Of a stretch of DNA of 64,000 nt, positions 42,350 through 53,995 are shown piece by piece. Positions within the stretch are counted from its first letter, which is position 1, and each line of letters opens with the position of its first letter. Source of the DNA: Aurifilum marmelostoma (lineage: Eukaryota; Ascomycota; Sordariomycetes; Diaporthales; Cryphonectriaceae); contig JAMXSV010000004.1 in NCBI GenBank assembly GCA_027559495.1, positions 1,229,001 to 1,293,000 on the forward strand. Reading direction: 5' to 3'. The notes beneath the pieces are model-generated. The model was not told where the DNA came from. It searched no databases and was given only the letters and a program-made list of their open reading frames with translations. Both the position numbers and the translations under genes were made by a program.

Positions 42350-43535
42350 GACATCAAGAGATGAAAAGGGGCATAGTAGAAAGGACATCAAGAGGTAGGA
42401 AAGAAGTGAGGGTCTTGCAGGGAAAGAGGGTCAAAGAGAAAATAGTGTCGGCTGAAGGAATTCAGAGAATCACAAGGCTGGTGGTGGCGGCTTGACTCCT
42501 TCCTGCCATGCAGCAGAAGAAGTTGACCTCTGCGATAGTCGGATTCATAGAAAGTCAGAGTGCCCACGATGAAGGACGGAGGTGGTCGGGGGAGTGAGGG
42601 TCGTCATATCCGTATTGCACGGGCTGCTCTCTCTTTCTCCCCTCCTCCCTCTTCTACCTTCGAGGAAGGTGCGCCCGGAGCACCAGCCTGCCCTGACCCT
42701 CCCTGGCTGCTTTTGGACAGCGAAGGGCGTGAAGAGTGAGAGTCGTCGACATGATTCTGCACAAGAAAAATCAGAAATGAATAGTTAGCTGTCATAGACT
42801 CCTCTGGTCGTTTCTTATATGCACGTACTCAGGTCCGAAGCTTGATGAGTTGCAAGCCTTCAGTCATAGAAACACCACAGCACTGCCTCGCGATGATCAA
42901 CACTCTGCAACCCTCATCTCCTTTTTTTTTTTGTCAAGCATTAGTAGAGAGTATAGACTAAATGAAAAGAAAGAAAGAAAGAAAGAAAAAAATCATCTCA
43001 TATGATATCTCGGAGTTGTCTAGATCGTCCAGTTCGGGGAAAAGTGGGAAGCGAAGGAGGAAGAAAGGAACAGGAAGAAGGGGGGGGGGGGAAGGCACGG
43101 TAAGCCGCGAGGTTGGCAGTCAGACTTCGCTCCCGAATTTCTGTTTCCCACCGTATTTCCTCCACCAAGCCATACCTTCATAATCAGATTGACATTGTCT
43201 TCTCAAGTTGTGCAGTGATGGATTCTTGTGAGACCTGTCTACCCTTCAAAACACAACGCTGCCCTTCCTACCACGCACACCGAACCTATGCCGTGTAAAA
43301 CAGGGAGAAATGAGAAAGAAAAGGAAAGGAAAAAAGAAAAAAAAAAAACAGGCAGCGGAAGAACGAGATGCCATGATAAAAAAGGTCCAAAGGACCCAAT
43401 ACAGCTCATCCCATGCTTCTGAATCTCTGTCTCTCTCATCTGCCCTGCCACAGGTACTGTACCATCGCTCAGGCAAGAGTGATACGCACACATAAAAGAA
43501 GAATACAACACCTCACCTATGATCCCTCAGAGCCC
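42350..43535. other. Intergenic spacer
   Basis: Between the GH76 start and the TBC-gene stop. It contains a GAAA-type repeat at 42964-42991, T10 near 42921-42931 and a G run near 43080-43091. No gene supported. Confidence 0.55.
42964..42991. repeat. (GAAA)n microsatellite
   Basis: About six GAAA units ending in an A run, in the spacer upstream of the GH76 gene. Confidence 0.85.
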
Positions 43536-46500
43536 TCAGCCCTCAAACTCGACAGTTCTCGATGCTGCGGCCACCTCGCTCTCGACCACCTTGCTCTGTC
43601 GAGCCCCGGTGGCGTCGTCCAGCTTGGCCGCAGAGTCGCCGCCGTCTTCTCCATCAGCCTTACCCTGCTGCCCGTTGCCCCCGGCCTCGGCGTCTGCACC
43701 CTCGAGCAGTGCCCGGTCCTCGATCCTGACACTGCGGACACTCCTGCCATCCGCATCCTTCTTGCTGGACGTGCGGGTCAGCTGGTGGATGTCCACATCG
43801 CCATCCTCATCGTCTTCCTCCTCCTCGTGCGAGTGTCTCTGCCCGGGTGCTGCGTTCTTCTCCAGCTCTCTCTGGGCCTCCTCCATGCGCCGCCTGACCT
43901 CGGCCGCCACCCGCATGCCGTCTGTCACGATACCGTCCAGAACGCCTCGGAGGCCGCGCTGGCCTCCGGCTCCTGCCGCCGCTGAGGGGCCGGCCATGGC
44001 GGCGGCTGCTGCGCGGCCTGCGGACTGGCCCAGGCTGGAAAACGTGGTCAGGTTTGATGACGGGGTGCTGGGCACGGCGAGGCTCTCGATGATGTGGAAG
44101 GACGCCGGGAAGCTTGACTCGAAGAACTGCTCGAGGAGCTCGTCGGCCAGGACAACCATCCGGAACGTAGGGAGCGTCATGTGCAGGGGGTTGGACGGGT
44201 CGAGGGCCACGTTGGCTGCCTCAGACTGTGCCTTGGAGGCGCTGCGCTGGCCCTCTGCAGCTGACTTGCCATGGCTGGGGTTGACAATGTTGATCGCCGG
44301 CGGGATGTTTGACTTGTTGGGCTGCTTCTTTTCGGAGCTGGCCTCTTCTTCTTCTGCTTCTTCTGCCGAGGGGGGCTCCTCTAGGTCCAGGAGATCCTCC
44401 TCATCCTCGTCCTCGTCGTCTCCAATCGTGAAGGCACTGTTATCAACAGGCCCCTCCTCCATCTTTGTCTCGTCGGCCCCATCCGCGCCCGCAACGCCCC
44501 TATTGTTGGGGTGGTCGGGGTCCGCATACTCAAAGCACCGCTGAATAAAGGCGCTGATGCTGCTGAGGAATCTCTCGTTAATAGACGCCCCCTGCAGCGC
44601 GCCGTCCGGGCTGTGCAGCGTCCCGCTGGGGTCCTGGGGCCCGCTGAGCCCCATGTGCGAGGCCGAAGGGCTGAGGGTGCCCTCGAGGCCCCGGCGCGAC
44701 AGGAACAGCAGGGCCTCGGATATGCGGAGGATCCCCTCGCGGTCGACCCTGCCGTCCTTGTTGTCATCGTACAGCTCAAAGAAGTAGGTGATGGTGCCCA
44801 TGATGTCCCGCTTGCCCTTGATCCCCGCCATGCCCGAGACGACGTTCTGCAGGGTGATGCGGCCCTTGCCCTCGCGGTCCCAGTGCTTGAACAGCCTCTG
44901 CAGGAACTCATGATCTGCCGGCTCGGGCCCGTCTCCCCACGGCCCATTGTACACATCGGTCCGCCTCGTGCTGTTGCTGTTGTTGAAATACGCCTGCCTG
45001 TCCTTCTCCGAGAAGGTACTCCGGCGGGGGGTGGCCGGCGAGTCTGAGACGGCCCATTTGGACATGCCTGCGAGGAATTCACGGAACGCATCGTAGTCCA
45101 TCTCGGACGTGCTCGGGGCCCCGAGACCCGCCCTGCCCCTCTCCACCTTCTCCTCGTGCTGGCTGTCCCCCAGCCTCGGCCGGCCCGTCTTTGCCCTCCG
45201 CTGCTGTTCCTGCTGCAGCAGGTTGCTGCGCTGCTGCCGCTCGTACAGCACGCCAAAGAACCTGTCGTAGAGGGCGCCGAGCTCATCCGTGCTCAGGATC
45301 TTAGCATCCGGGCCCAGGTTCCGGATGGCCGTCCTCTTGGCAAAGTTCTCAATGTTATTGAGGACCGCGTCCTTGTTCTTCAGCCGCAGGTCGGTGATGG
45401 TGCTGTGCGTGACCTGCGAGAACTCCTTGAAGGCCACCACCATGAGCTCCTGGAACCGCGTCACGGCCCGCAGCTTGGGGTTCTCCGACTTGGGGTGTGC
45501 CGACTCGTCCAGCCGCGAGAAGTAAGACTTGAGGACCGAGATGAAGGCGCCGTCGTCGGTCGAGTCGAGCAGCTCCTCGCCGTTGATGCGCAGGATCGCC
45601 AGGCCGACCTGGAAGAGCACCTTGGGGCCCTCGACGAAGAAGACGTCGAGGACCCTGAAGGCGAAGACGAGCGGCATCGAGTTGATGTACAGGGACAGGA
45701 ACCAGGGGAGGGAGACGACGGACAGCTGGACGTCGCTCTTGACCAGGTGTTCCCACAGCACGGGCATGGTCTTCTCGACCAGGCCCTCAAAGACCTTCTG
45801 GTCCAGCAGGGTGCCGTACATGGTGGTCGAATAGTACCCGGGGACCAGCCGATCGCACAGCGCCGAGAGCAGGAAGAAGGCCTGCGCCTCGGACATGTAG
45901 ATCAGGAGGGCCGCCACGACAATGTTCATGGCCTGGCAGTAGCCGACGTCGGCGTTGACCCAGCTGTACGCCGTGAGCACGCGGCGCAGGCGGCCGATGC
46001 CCTCCTCGCTCTGGAACCCGGGGTACTCGGGCAGGCTCCGGTTGAGGTCCTTCTCGATCTCGTCGATGGCGAGGGACTCCTGGCCCTGGTACCTGTTCAG
46101 GGTGTCGCCGTACAGGGTCGGGTTCTCGAGGCGCAGGTACAGCGACCCGGACGTCAGCTCCCAGATCTCGCCCCTGAGCCTGTTGGGCAGGCCGACGCGG
46201 ATCAGCTTGTGGAAGGTGGGCTGGCGGATCAGGTTCATGTTCCTGCCGTTGTCCCGCAGGTACTCGGCCCAGAGCCGCATCTTGGCCCTGTCCCGGAGCT
46301 TCTTGGGGTCGCCTGGGTACCGGAACACCATGCCCAGCCCAGCATCCGGTGGTGTCTTTTCCTTCTGGTCCTCGGCGCGCAGGAGGTACTCGGAGTAGCA
46401 CTCGGCGATGACCTTCCTCAGCTTGCCGACATTGCCGACGCCCGCGCGGAGCCCCTTCTTCAGGCCGTCACAGAACCGCTCACAGGCCTGGCAGGTGCCG

Positions 46501-47156
46501 GCGAGGGTGATGGTGATGCGCTGCTCCCTCACGTCCTTGTTGTCCTTTGGCGGCGCCTCTTTATCCTTGTCTTTGCCCGTCGCCTGCTGGGTCAGGCCAT
46601 TCCATGTCGTGATAGCAAGGGCGAACTGTGCACACACCAGCAGCATCGGTCAGCCAGCCAGTCGCTATCATGTGTACGATGCACACATCCAAGTCTCAAA
46701 TATCTCCCGAGGCCGGGTATTGGGTGATCCTTTACCTGAAAGTTCTGGCTGTGCAGTCGCTCTACCCGCCGGATGGAGCAGAGGGGGAAGGTGAAGCCAT
46801 TGCCACTGGGCCCTCCGCCGTGTGTCTGTCCGGTGTATACCATCGAGGTGGAGCTGCTGGCCGAGGACATGAAGCTCGAGGGGGGTGGTGGAGAAGCACA
46901 TGTAGGCCTCGGAGAGGTGCAGCTTGCCCGCATAGTGATACCCAGCATCGTTCTTACCGCCCTGGGTGGCATGGGAGGGGGGGATGGTGAGCTCGGCGTT
47001 GATCTCGTACAGGGGGTGCTGCGACGAGGGCAGGCGGAACTGGTTCTGGAAGAGGGTGGCCTTGGAGGGGTTCCGGTCCGAGTCGGAGAGGTTCAGCCCT
47101 TGCATCGGGTCCAGCAGCTGCTGGGCCTTCTGCACGAAGCTCGAGAGGTTGAACAT
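43536..47156 (-). CDS. GYP2: GRAM-TBC-EF-hand Rab GTPase-activating protein (GYP2/MDR1 type)
   Basis: RabGAP with GRAM, TBC and EF-hand domains, as in yeast Gyp2 and human TBC1D8/9. Exon 1 is 46736-47156, the intron is 46626-46735 (phase 0) and exon 2 is 43536-46625; about 1169 aa after frame correction. The N-terminal GRAM domain spans LSEAYMCFSTTP ... FTFPLCSIRRVERLHSQNFQ. The TBC domain (about residues 284-490) has VGLPNRLRGEIWELTSG, the arginine-finger motif IEKDLNRSLPE and the glutamine-finger motif GYCQAMN, so catalysis is expected. A C-terminal EF-hand loop DDNKDGRVDREG (about 765) follows. The tail is acidic and low-complexity and contains an MSISE-free long disordered end. One C too many in the run at 46880-46885 breaks the GRAM domain; removing it gives STTPSSFMSSASSS and restores the frame. 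Divergent from the PKA gene across 3.6 kb. Confidence 0.9.
46880..46885 (-). other. Frame break in the GYP2-type gene at a G6 (C6 on coding strand) run
   Basis: Upstream frame: LSEAYMCFSTTP. Downstream frame: SSFMSSASSSTSMVYTGQTH. They join if one C is dropped. Exon 1 is 421 nt, one more than the multiple of three required by the phase-0 intron that follows. Confidence 0.8.
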
Positions 47157-50100
47157 GGCGGGCTTGCGAGGACGTGGGCGTTGGAGGGCGTCAATGCGCC
47201 CTCGATGCTGTGTGATGCTCTCCGATCAGGATATGGGTTATGGATCGGAGGGGGAGGGCCGCGGTCGGTTTTTTTCCCCTGGTCGTGCTCGTGATCGTAA
47301 AGAGGAGGAGGGACGGACGGCCGAAGGGAGGACGGCGGCGCGCTCGCCAGGGGAAACCGTAGTTTGGGTGGGTGACGACACGGAAGGGAGCTGGATGCTA
47401 GAGCATGGCACAGGATCAGGTGAGGCAGGCTGTTGCCCTCTCGCTGGCGGTATGATTGCACCGAGAGTGGAATGTACGTCTGAAAATGCAGTCCAGGTGC
47501 TGGTGATGGTTCCTGTCGTTCCTGGGGTGTCGCTCAGCACATGCTACGATGGCTGAAGCGGTTGGCAGAGGCGGCTTTAGCGGGGGGTGGGAACGGATCA
47601 GGGGTCCGGGGCTGGGAAAGGGAAGAGAGGGGAGCACCACCATCTCTGTGCTGCAGGTTATGCTATGGTAAGCACACCCCCTCCTCCCGGCTGCTCCATG
47701 CCTCAGCTCAGGGTGTGCACAGAGGCCCACTAATTTCATTGTACATATTGTAGCACTACAGTGGTGAATAGTGGTGTTATATAAGCCCACCCCCAAGCCA
47801 GGTTTTTTTTTTCTTTCTTAAATCATATAATCAGTGAAGATGCATTTTAGTATATGTATACTGGAGTAGCTGGTTGAATGGTCTTCTTTCTCTCTCTCTC
47901 ATATATTAAGAGTGGGCATTTCTTTCTGCCATTTCCAAAGCCTTCTCTTCTTCTGCATCCTGATTCTTATGTATACTACTGTGTCTTTAACAAAGAATCG
48001 CATTATCTTATACAATAGCCAAGTAACACAATCACATCAGCACTGACGGGTCAAATCCTGTCCAGCATGCCACGTGCACAGACAAAATGACTTGTCAGCC
48101 AGCCACCCACTCAATCACAAGTCTCAGATAGGCGTGGATGGGGGGATTAAGGGAGGGGGGACAGGCAGCCAGTGATGTTGGAGGAGCAGAGTAGAGAGCA
48201 CAGTACGTAGTACAACCCACCTGGTTTCCCACCTCCCCTCCTACTGGGCGCACAGGCAGGCGAGGTCACACAGACAGACCCGCTCAGCCTACTACCCAAC
48301 CTGAATCCCTTGTCTAGGACAGAGAGAGAGGGGAGAATATTAAGAGCACTGTTCCGTCAAGTAGTATGCACCATCCAGAGGGCTGTCACTTATTGGCGAC
48401 AGGCCGCACATGCAGGAACAGGGTTCAATTAGTGTGTGCCTTGCAGTGCAGAATACTACCATAGCAGTGCTACGGCTTTGACAACAACTTACAGCCATGA
48501 CAACTACTCCCATACTGCTACTCCGACGACAGCTGACGACAACATCAACCAAGAAATTACTCTGACTGTTGTACAAAGTGTCAATTGACAAGTAGTATGC
48601 AACTCCTGACAGTTGATGTTGAGCACCAGATGCCTCCTCCCCCACCCGCTATCCTGGCATATGCTGTAGCAGGGCTATGCTTCTCACTCATCACGATCCT
48701 TTGCAGAGTTTCCCCACAGCCCAGACCAGCAGCATGTCGGACCTGACCAGGCCCTCCGGCTCATGTCACCCCTCGGCCAGCTTCCGGTCCGTCAGACGAC
48801 CAGGTCGCTGTTGAAGCCAAAGAAGAAAAGAAAGAAAAAGAAGAACTAAAAAAGTCAAAGTCAATGGAGCCATCCTTCTCCTTCTGTACTCGAGGCAGCT
48901 AGGGCGGGTGGGGAGGAGGGGAACCGGTCACCAAGAAGCAATGGTAGCCAACGGAGCCACTAACGTCAGCATCCAGGAGCCCAGGCATCCCATACCACTA
49001 AACTAAGTAAGAAGAAGCAGAGAAGGGGCCTCAGTAGGCGAGGTGGCCGTACCCCAGAAACAAGCAATGTCTCGGCCGAATCAAAGAAGAACCAAAGAGA
49101 CAAGAGATGGCTGAGATGGCTTCAGCTGGATCTCGACCCTTGAATATGTCCATGCCCAATCTTCCGACCCGATCATAAAAGGGATCTACATCCTCCTCCC
49201 CGTTCATGTCTCCAACGGCCGAGTGAGGTGGCAGAAACAGACTTTACAAGAGAGACAAGGGCTTGGCCTATTGCTCCACATAACTTAGGCTCATGACAGG
49301 ACGATGGACACTTCAGCGCTGTCCGATTTCCAAGATCTCCCGGGAGCGGAACGGGCAGTCAAAGATCTCAGCAGTAGTGTGATCACCCATCCCAGCCAGC
49401 AGCCTACTCTCTCTTTCTCTCTCTCTGTCTCTTGCGCTCTCTTGCGCCATCCCCCCCCCCCCCCCCGCCCCAAAAACCCCCCACGGCTCAATTAGGTTTG
49501 GGAGGCTCAAGGGCAGATCTCTGATTCTCTGAAGTGTGACGTCAAAAAAAGAAAACCAAGTCCCTCACGGGTCAGGGACAAGAGCTCTCTTCTGCCTATA
49601 CCCCTCTGTCTAATCTCTCTCATTCAGCTGGCGCCAATCTTGCTTCTGCTTTCTGGCTTTTTCTTCTTTTGTTTGTCATGGAAAATTAAGTTTCCTATCA
49701 GGACGGCGACGTTTGTTTTTCTGTCATCTCAGCTCTCAGCTTGTTCTCCCCCCCCCTCCCCCCGGGACCGTTCGAATCCACCGCAGGTCCAGGCCAGGCA
49801 AGGGATGGAAAAAGAAAAAACGAGACAAGAAGATCCTCCAGCTGCCCGATTCGTCCAAGACAAACCCAGCCGGCTGAGGAAAAAGGGACTCTTGTAACAC
49901 TTACATTATTAGCCTCTTGTTAGAGTGCTGTCTACTTTTGCCGTTGGCTGCTGCTGCTGGGTTTCCTCCACAACCACCCCCCCCCCCCCTCCTCCTCCTC
50001 TGTTGCCCACCCACACACCCCGTCATATCTTACTCGACGCTTTGGCCCTATTGTCCTTCTACTCTCTCCCACTCCCACATTATATCTCGTCTTACAATAC

Positions 50101-50732
50101 TCTCCCTCCCTGGATTCAAGGAATATTACGAAAAGAAAAGAAAGAAAAGCCAAACCAGACGACAGCATCTTGTCTATATATATATGTTGTAGACGATGCC
50201 AATTGGGCCTTCTTCACCTGGATCCCAAAGCAGTCGCAAGCCCTCTCAGCGGTTTAGAATCCGCCTGAAAAGTAAACAACCTCGTCTTCCTTTTCAACTA
50301 CCGTCTCAGCTTCCAGCGCCGCGCCCTACTATAGTAGCAGACCTGAATCGCTCGGACGTCCTCCAGCCCGGCAACCAACCTCCGATCTAGTCTGGACACC
50401 CGGGCTCGAGCGAATCGGCCCCAAGGAGATGGGGTGGCGCTCGTGATCTCCGGTCCCAGAGCTACGGATATACACGACAAGGCGCGAACACGGCTGACTA
50501 TTCTGAACGACGCCCGCCAGCCCTTGCCGACTTTTTGTTCCACGCCCCACACACACACACACACAGACATACACACACAACCAGACCCGTCGTCGCATCC
50601 CGCCGGAAGACGGGAGGCCCACCCTAAGCCCCGACCAACCTGGACACGAGACGCGGCACGACGAGTCGTCTCTCCCTCACCAACACCTTGCTCCCGCCCG
50701 CCACCTCTTCTCCCTTCTCCCCTCTTTACGAG
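47157..50732. other. Divergent promoter region between the TBC gene and the PKA gene
   Basis: 3.6 kb with two outward-facing promoters. Holdings: T10 near 47803-47812, a (CT)n patch near 47888-47900, C17 at 49450-49466, C12 near 49978-49989 and (CA)n at 50549-50578 in the PKA leader. Open frames are short and low-complexity. No gene supported. Confidence 0.55.
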
Positions 50733-52322
50733 ATGGCGGCGACAGTAGCCCACCAGGTCCCGGCGACAGTCGGCCACACGGGAGGAGCAGGAGGAGGAGG
50801 AGGAGGAGGAGCAGGCGGAGCAGGTCGGAATCTGGACAAGGTCTCCTCCACCTCCTCACAAGCCATGAGCAGCAGCAGTGTGGCGGTCAAGCCTGGCTCG
50901 TCCAGCGATGCCGCCACCTCCTCCTCCTCCTCCTCCTCCACCACCATCAAGCTGTCGCGCAATCTGAAGCTGGACGACTTTGCGAAGGTGCGCACACTCG
51001 GGACGGGTAGGTAACCAACCAAGCAAGCCAACCGGGGAAGAAGCACATTCCTCCCCCCTCCCTACCACCCTGCCCCGTAAACCCCTGCTGTGTGGTGGTG
51101 ACACAAGTCCCACCCTCCCCGATCCGAAGAGGAACCCCAACGGCTTACTCGAGAGAAATGATAAAGGCACTTTCGCGCGGGTATGTCTCGTGAAACTCTC
51201 GGACCCGCAGACCGAGCCGGAGCGCAACAAGGTGTTTGCGCTCAAGATATTACGCAAGTCCGAAGGTAGGTCTGCGCCCGCCCGTCCAACTATTACCATC
51301 TCCTCTTCTTCCTTCTACTTCTTTCTTCGTCTTATTTAGCTGACCAGAGTGACGCCCTGCGCGCAGTGATCAAGCTCAAGCAGATCGACCACGTCCGCCA
51401 CGAGCGCGAGATCCTCGGCGACGTCAGCGGACACCCCTTCATCACGAACCTGTGCGCCTCCTTCTCCGACCGCGACTTCCTCTACCTCCTCCTCGACTAT
51501 GTCCCCGGCGGCGAGCTCTTTTCATACCTGCGCAAGTTCCGCCGCTTCGACGAGGGCATGGCCCGCTTCTACGCCGCCGAGATTGTCCTGGTGCTCGAGT
51601 ACCTGCACGAGCAGCAAGGGGGCGTCGCCTACCGGGACCTGAAGCCCGAGAACCTGCTCCTCGACGCCGAGGGCCACATAAAACTTGTCGACTTTGGCTT
51701 CGCAAAGAGACTGGGCGGCAGGGACTGCTCCACCGAGACCTACACCCTGTGCGGCACGCCAGAGTACCTCGCGCCCGAGGTGATTCATAACAAGGGCCAC
51801 ACCACCGCTGTGGACTGGTGGGCACTAGGAATCCTGATATATGAGTTCCTGACGGGCTACCCACCATTCTGGCACCAAAATCCTATCGAGATATATAAAC
51901 AGTAAGTTGTGGCAAGACGTTTTCTTTCTCCAAAGGGGAAAGAAAGAAAGAACAAAAGTACTTTGACTAACCAAAAAAAATTATCTTGTTTCAGAATCGT
52001 CGAGAAACCCGTCATGTTCCCCCAAGAACCGCCCATCTCCCTCGAGGCCAGGGACATTATCCGTTCCTTTTGCACCGTCGACCGATCCCGCCGCCTCGGT
52101 AACGTCCAGGGCGGTGCCAGGCGCGTCAAGGAGCACCCCTTTTTCCGCGGCGTCGACTGGGACGCCGTCTACCACCGCCAGTACCGCGGGCCCATCATCC
52201 CGCCTGTTCGCTTTCCCGGGGATGCGCAGTGTTTCGACATCTACCCTGAGGAGGACGTCGGCCATGGCGAGTACACGGATGAGCTGCGCGCCAAATATGA
52301 AAGCTACTTTGAGGGCTTCTAA
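50733..52322 (+). CDS. cAMP-dependent protein kinase catalytic subunit, class II (PkaC2/Cpk2-like)
   Basis: AGC kinase, the minor catalytic PKA isoform of filamentous fungi, acting in cAMP signalling. Exons are 50733-51006, 51167-51265, 51367-51901 and 51995-52322; 411 aa. Introns are GT-AG with phases 1, 1 and 2. The N-terminal 80 residues are Gly/Ser low-complexity. Kinase landmarks are the glycine loop LGTGTFARV (about 89-97; Ala in place of the last Gly of the PKA loop, usual for class II), VFALKILRK (catalytic Lys), HVRHEREIL, YRDLKPENLLLD (about 212), DFGFAK, and the activation segment TYTLCGTPEYLAPE. The C-terminal AGC tail ends YESYFEGF, comparable to the FxxF end of PKA. The splice at 51366 skips a nearer TTTAG; the chosen acceptor restores SEVIKLKQIDHV. 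All catalytic residues are present. Confidence 0.92.
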
Positions 52323-52636
52323 GAAAAGGAACGCTGGCCGCATGACGGCCGGCTCTCTTGTTGCCTCTTTTATTCTTCTTTCCCCACCTTATTTCTCCAT
52401 TTCTTCTTCACTATACTTATATACCTATATTTCCTTACTTTGTCCCTGAAGTGGAGCAACAGATCCCTTCCCCTCAAGCAGGAACGTTGACAACAAGACA
52501 CACAAACAAGCACATACACAAGGAGGGGAGATAAAGAAAGAGCATGGACGTTACAGGGAGAAGGGGAAAAGGCTGCCCAACCCAACTTAAAACGTCACCC
52601 AGACGTGGATTCTTTTTATCTTTCTTTTTTCTTTTT

Positions 52637-52723
52637 GACGACGAACATGGCATCATCATTACTATCATCATTACTATCATCATTATCAACTCTTGACGAA
52701 CCTCGGCATCATCATTACCATTA
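52637..52723. repeat. ATCATCATTACT-type tandem repeat with a flanking duplication
   Basis: Three ATCATCATTACT units are followed by a second copy of the flank GACGAAC..GGCATCATCATTAC at 52695-52720. This looks like local slippage plus duplication within a 3' region. Confidence 0.75.
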
Positions 52724-53677
52724 ACGTCTCTTTGCTTCTTCCCATATGTGTACGATAGAGAATGAGAATGAGGAATGAGGAGATTCAGACTTCTTGGGGC
52801 GCGCGCGCGCGAGCCCGCGCGGGTTGGATGATGGGGAGGTCTGGCGTCTGCAAATGGAATAGTGGTATCAAGCGCGGGCCAGGACTTTTAGATCTTCAGA
52901 AACGAAATCAAAAAAAGAATTACCATTATTACTACTATGATTACAAAACAAGTGAGCCCAACCTCGTAGTCTCGACTCCAATTTCCGAGGGTGGTTCCTG
53001 TTATCGGCATCATACAGCACATGGTTAGTGGAGGAACCAATTATGCGATGCCAGCACATTGAACCCCAGCCATCATCCTTGGAGATCTTAATAACAATAC
53101 AGACTTCCCAACGAGGACGATGGTGATGGCCTGCTGCTCATCAACCTTCTTTACCCTCACGCAGTCTACCTATGGGAGGGAAGGAAAAAGAAAGGCTTCA
53201 TCATTCGGTTTCATTAAGCAACAGACATTCGTCTCCTTAAAGGCATTCGTCATTTTTGCGTTAACCTAAGTCGCGGGGTTCCTCAGTAAGAGGTAGGCAA
53301 CCGACAGGTCACAAAACCCCCCTCATCGTGCGTCTGCTACCATGGGAATGACTACGTAGTCTACCGATACTCCCATCGCCAAACCGTTGCTCCTATCTTA
53401 CTGTGGGTATCAATATTTGACCAGCCCGTTCCTGTCCGTGATTTTTTTTTTTTTCCTTTTTCCTTCTTCTGTTTCTTTCCTTTCCTTTTCTCTTCCTCTC
53501 TCCTTTATCCGTGTTCCCTCTTCCTTTTCGTCCCCTCGACCGCCGATCCATCTATGCCGTGCTAGTGATGGCCAAAGAAGACCGAAACCTCGGGGCTAGA
53601 AAAATTGCTCATGCCCCACGAACAACCAGTCTGCTAGAGAATTTCTAGATGTGCCTAGACCTGGCGTCAGTAATGGA

Positions 53678-53701
53678 GACCGTGGTGCAACCACCACGGT
53701 C
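53678..53701. other. Perfect 10-bp hairpin with CAAC loop
   Basis: GACCGTGGTG and CACCACGGTC flank CAAC. GC-rich, no mismatches. It lies between two convergent genes, closer to the phosphatase 3' end. Confidence 0.65.
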
Positions 53702-53995
53702 GAAAGTCTTCCACAGATGACGCTCCTGGAAATCTGGAACTCCTGTGAAAGACGTTCTGCTACGATGTCCACGGCCAGAGAGCCATCCTAGAGGTCCACG
53801 AGACCCGAAACGCCGACAAAACGCAGCACTGATACCAATCAGGATGACCAGCGGGCTACGTCAGACCACCATAAGCACAACCGTCGTTTGGAAAAGGCCA
53901 TGCTCAAGAACGATACCACGCAGGGCACGGAGTCCCTGGCAGCCCAGCAACGACCAGAGAGGTATCCGATAAACTCATGGGCTGTGTTTGTGCCT

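Larger units (their letters stand above)
52323..53995. other. Convergent 3' region between PKA and the phosphatase gene
   Basis: 1.7 kb holding two 3' UTRs. It includes an ATCATCATTACT repeat at 52637-52723, a GC dinucleotide run at 52799-52811, T12 near 53441-53452, a hairpin at 53678-53701 and a coding-looking but stop-interrupted patch at 53800-53995 (for example RRLEKAMLKNDTTQGTE on the plus strand). No intact gene supported. Confidence 0.55.

Noticed and set aside
45156..46727. 523-codon plus-strand open frame
   Set aside because: Exact antisense of the TBC domain exon; long only because the coding strand is GC-rich. No family features.
49770..49800. Possible tRNA T-arm (TTCGAATCC)
   Set aside because: Flanking bases cannot form the T stem and no acceptor or anticodon arms are visible.
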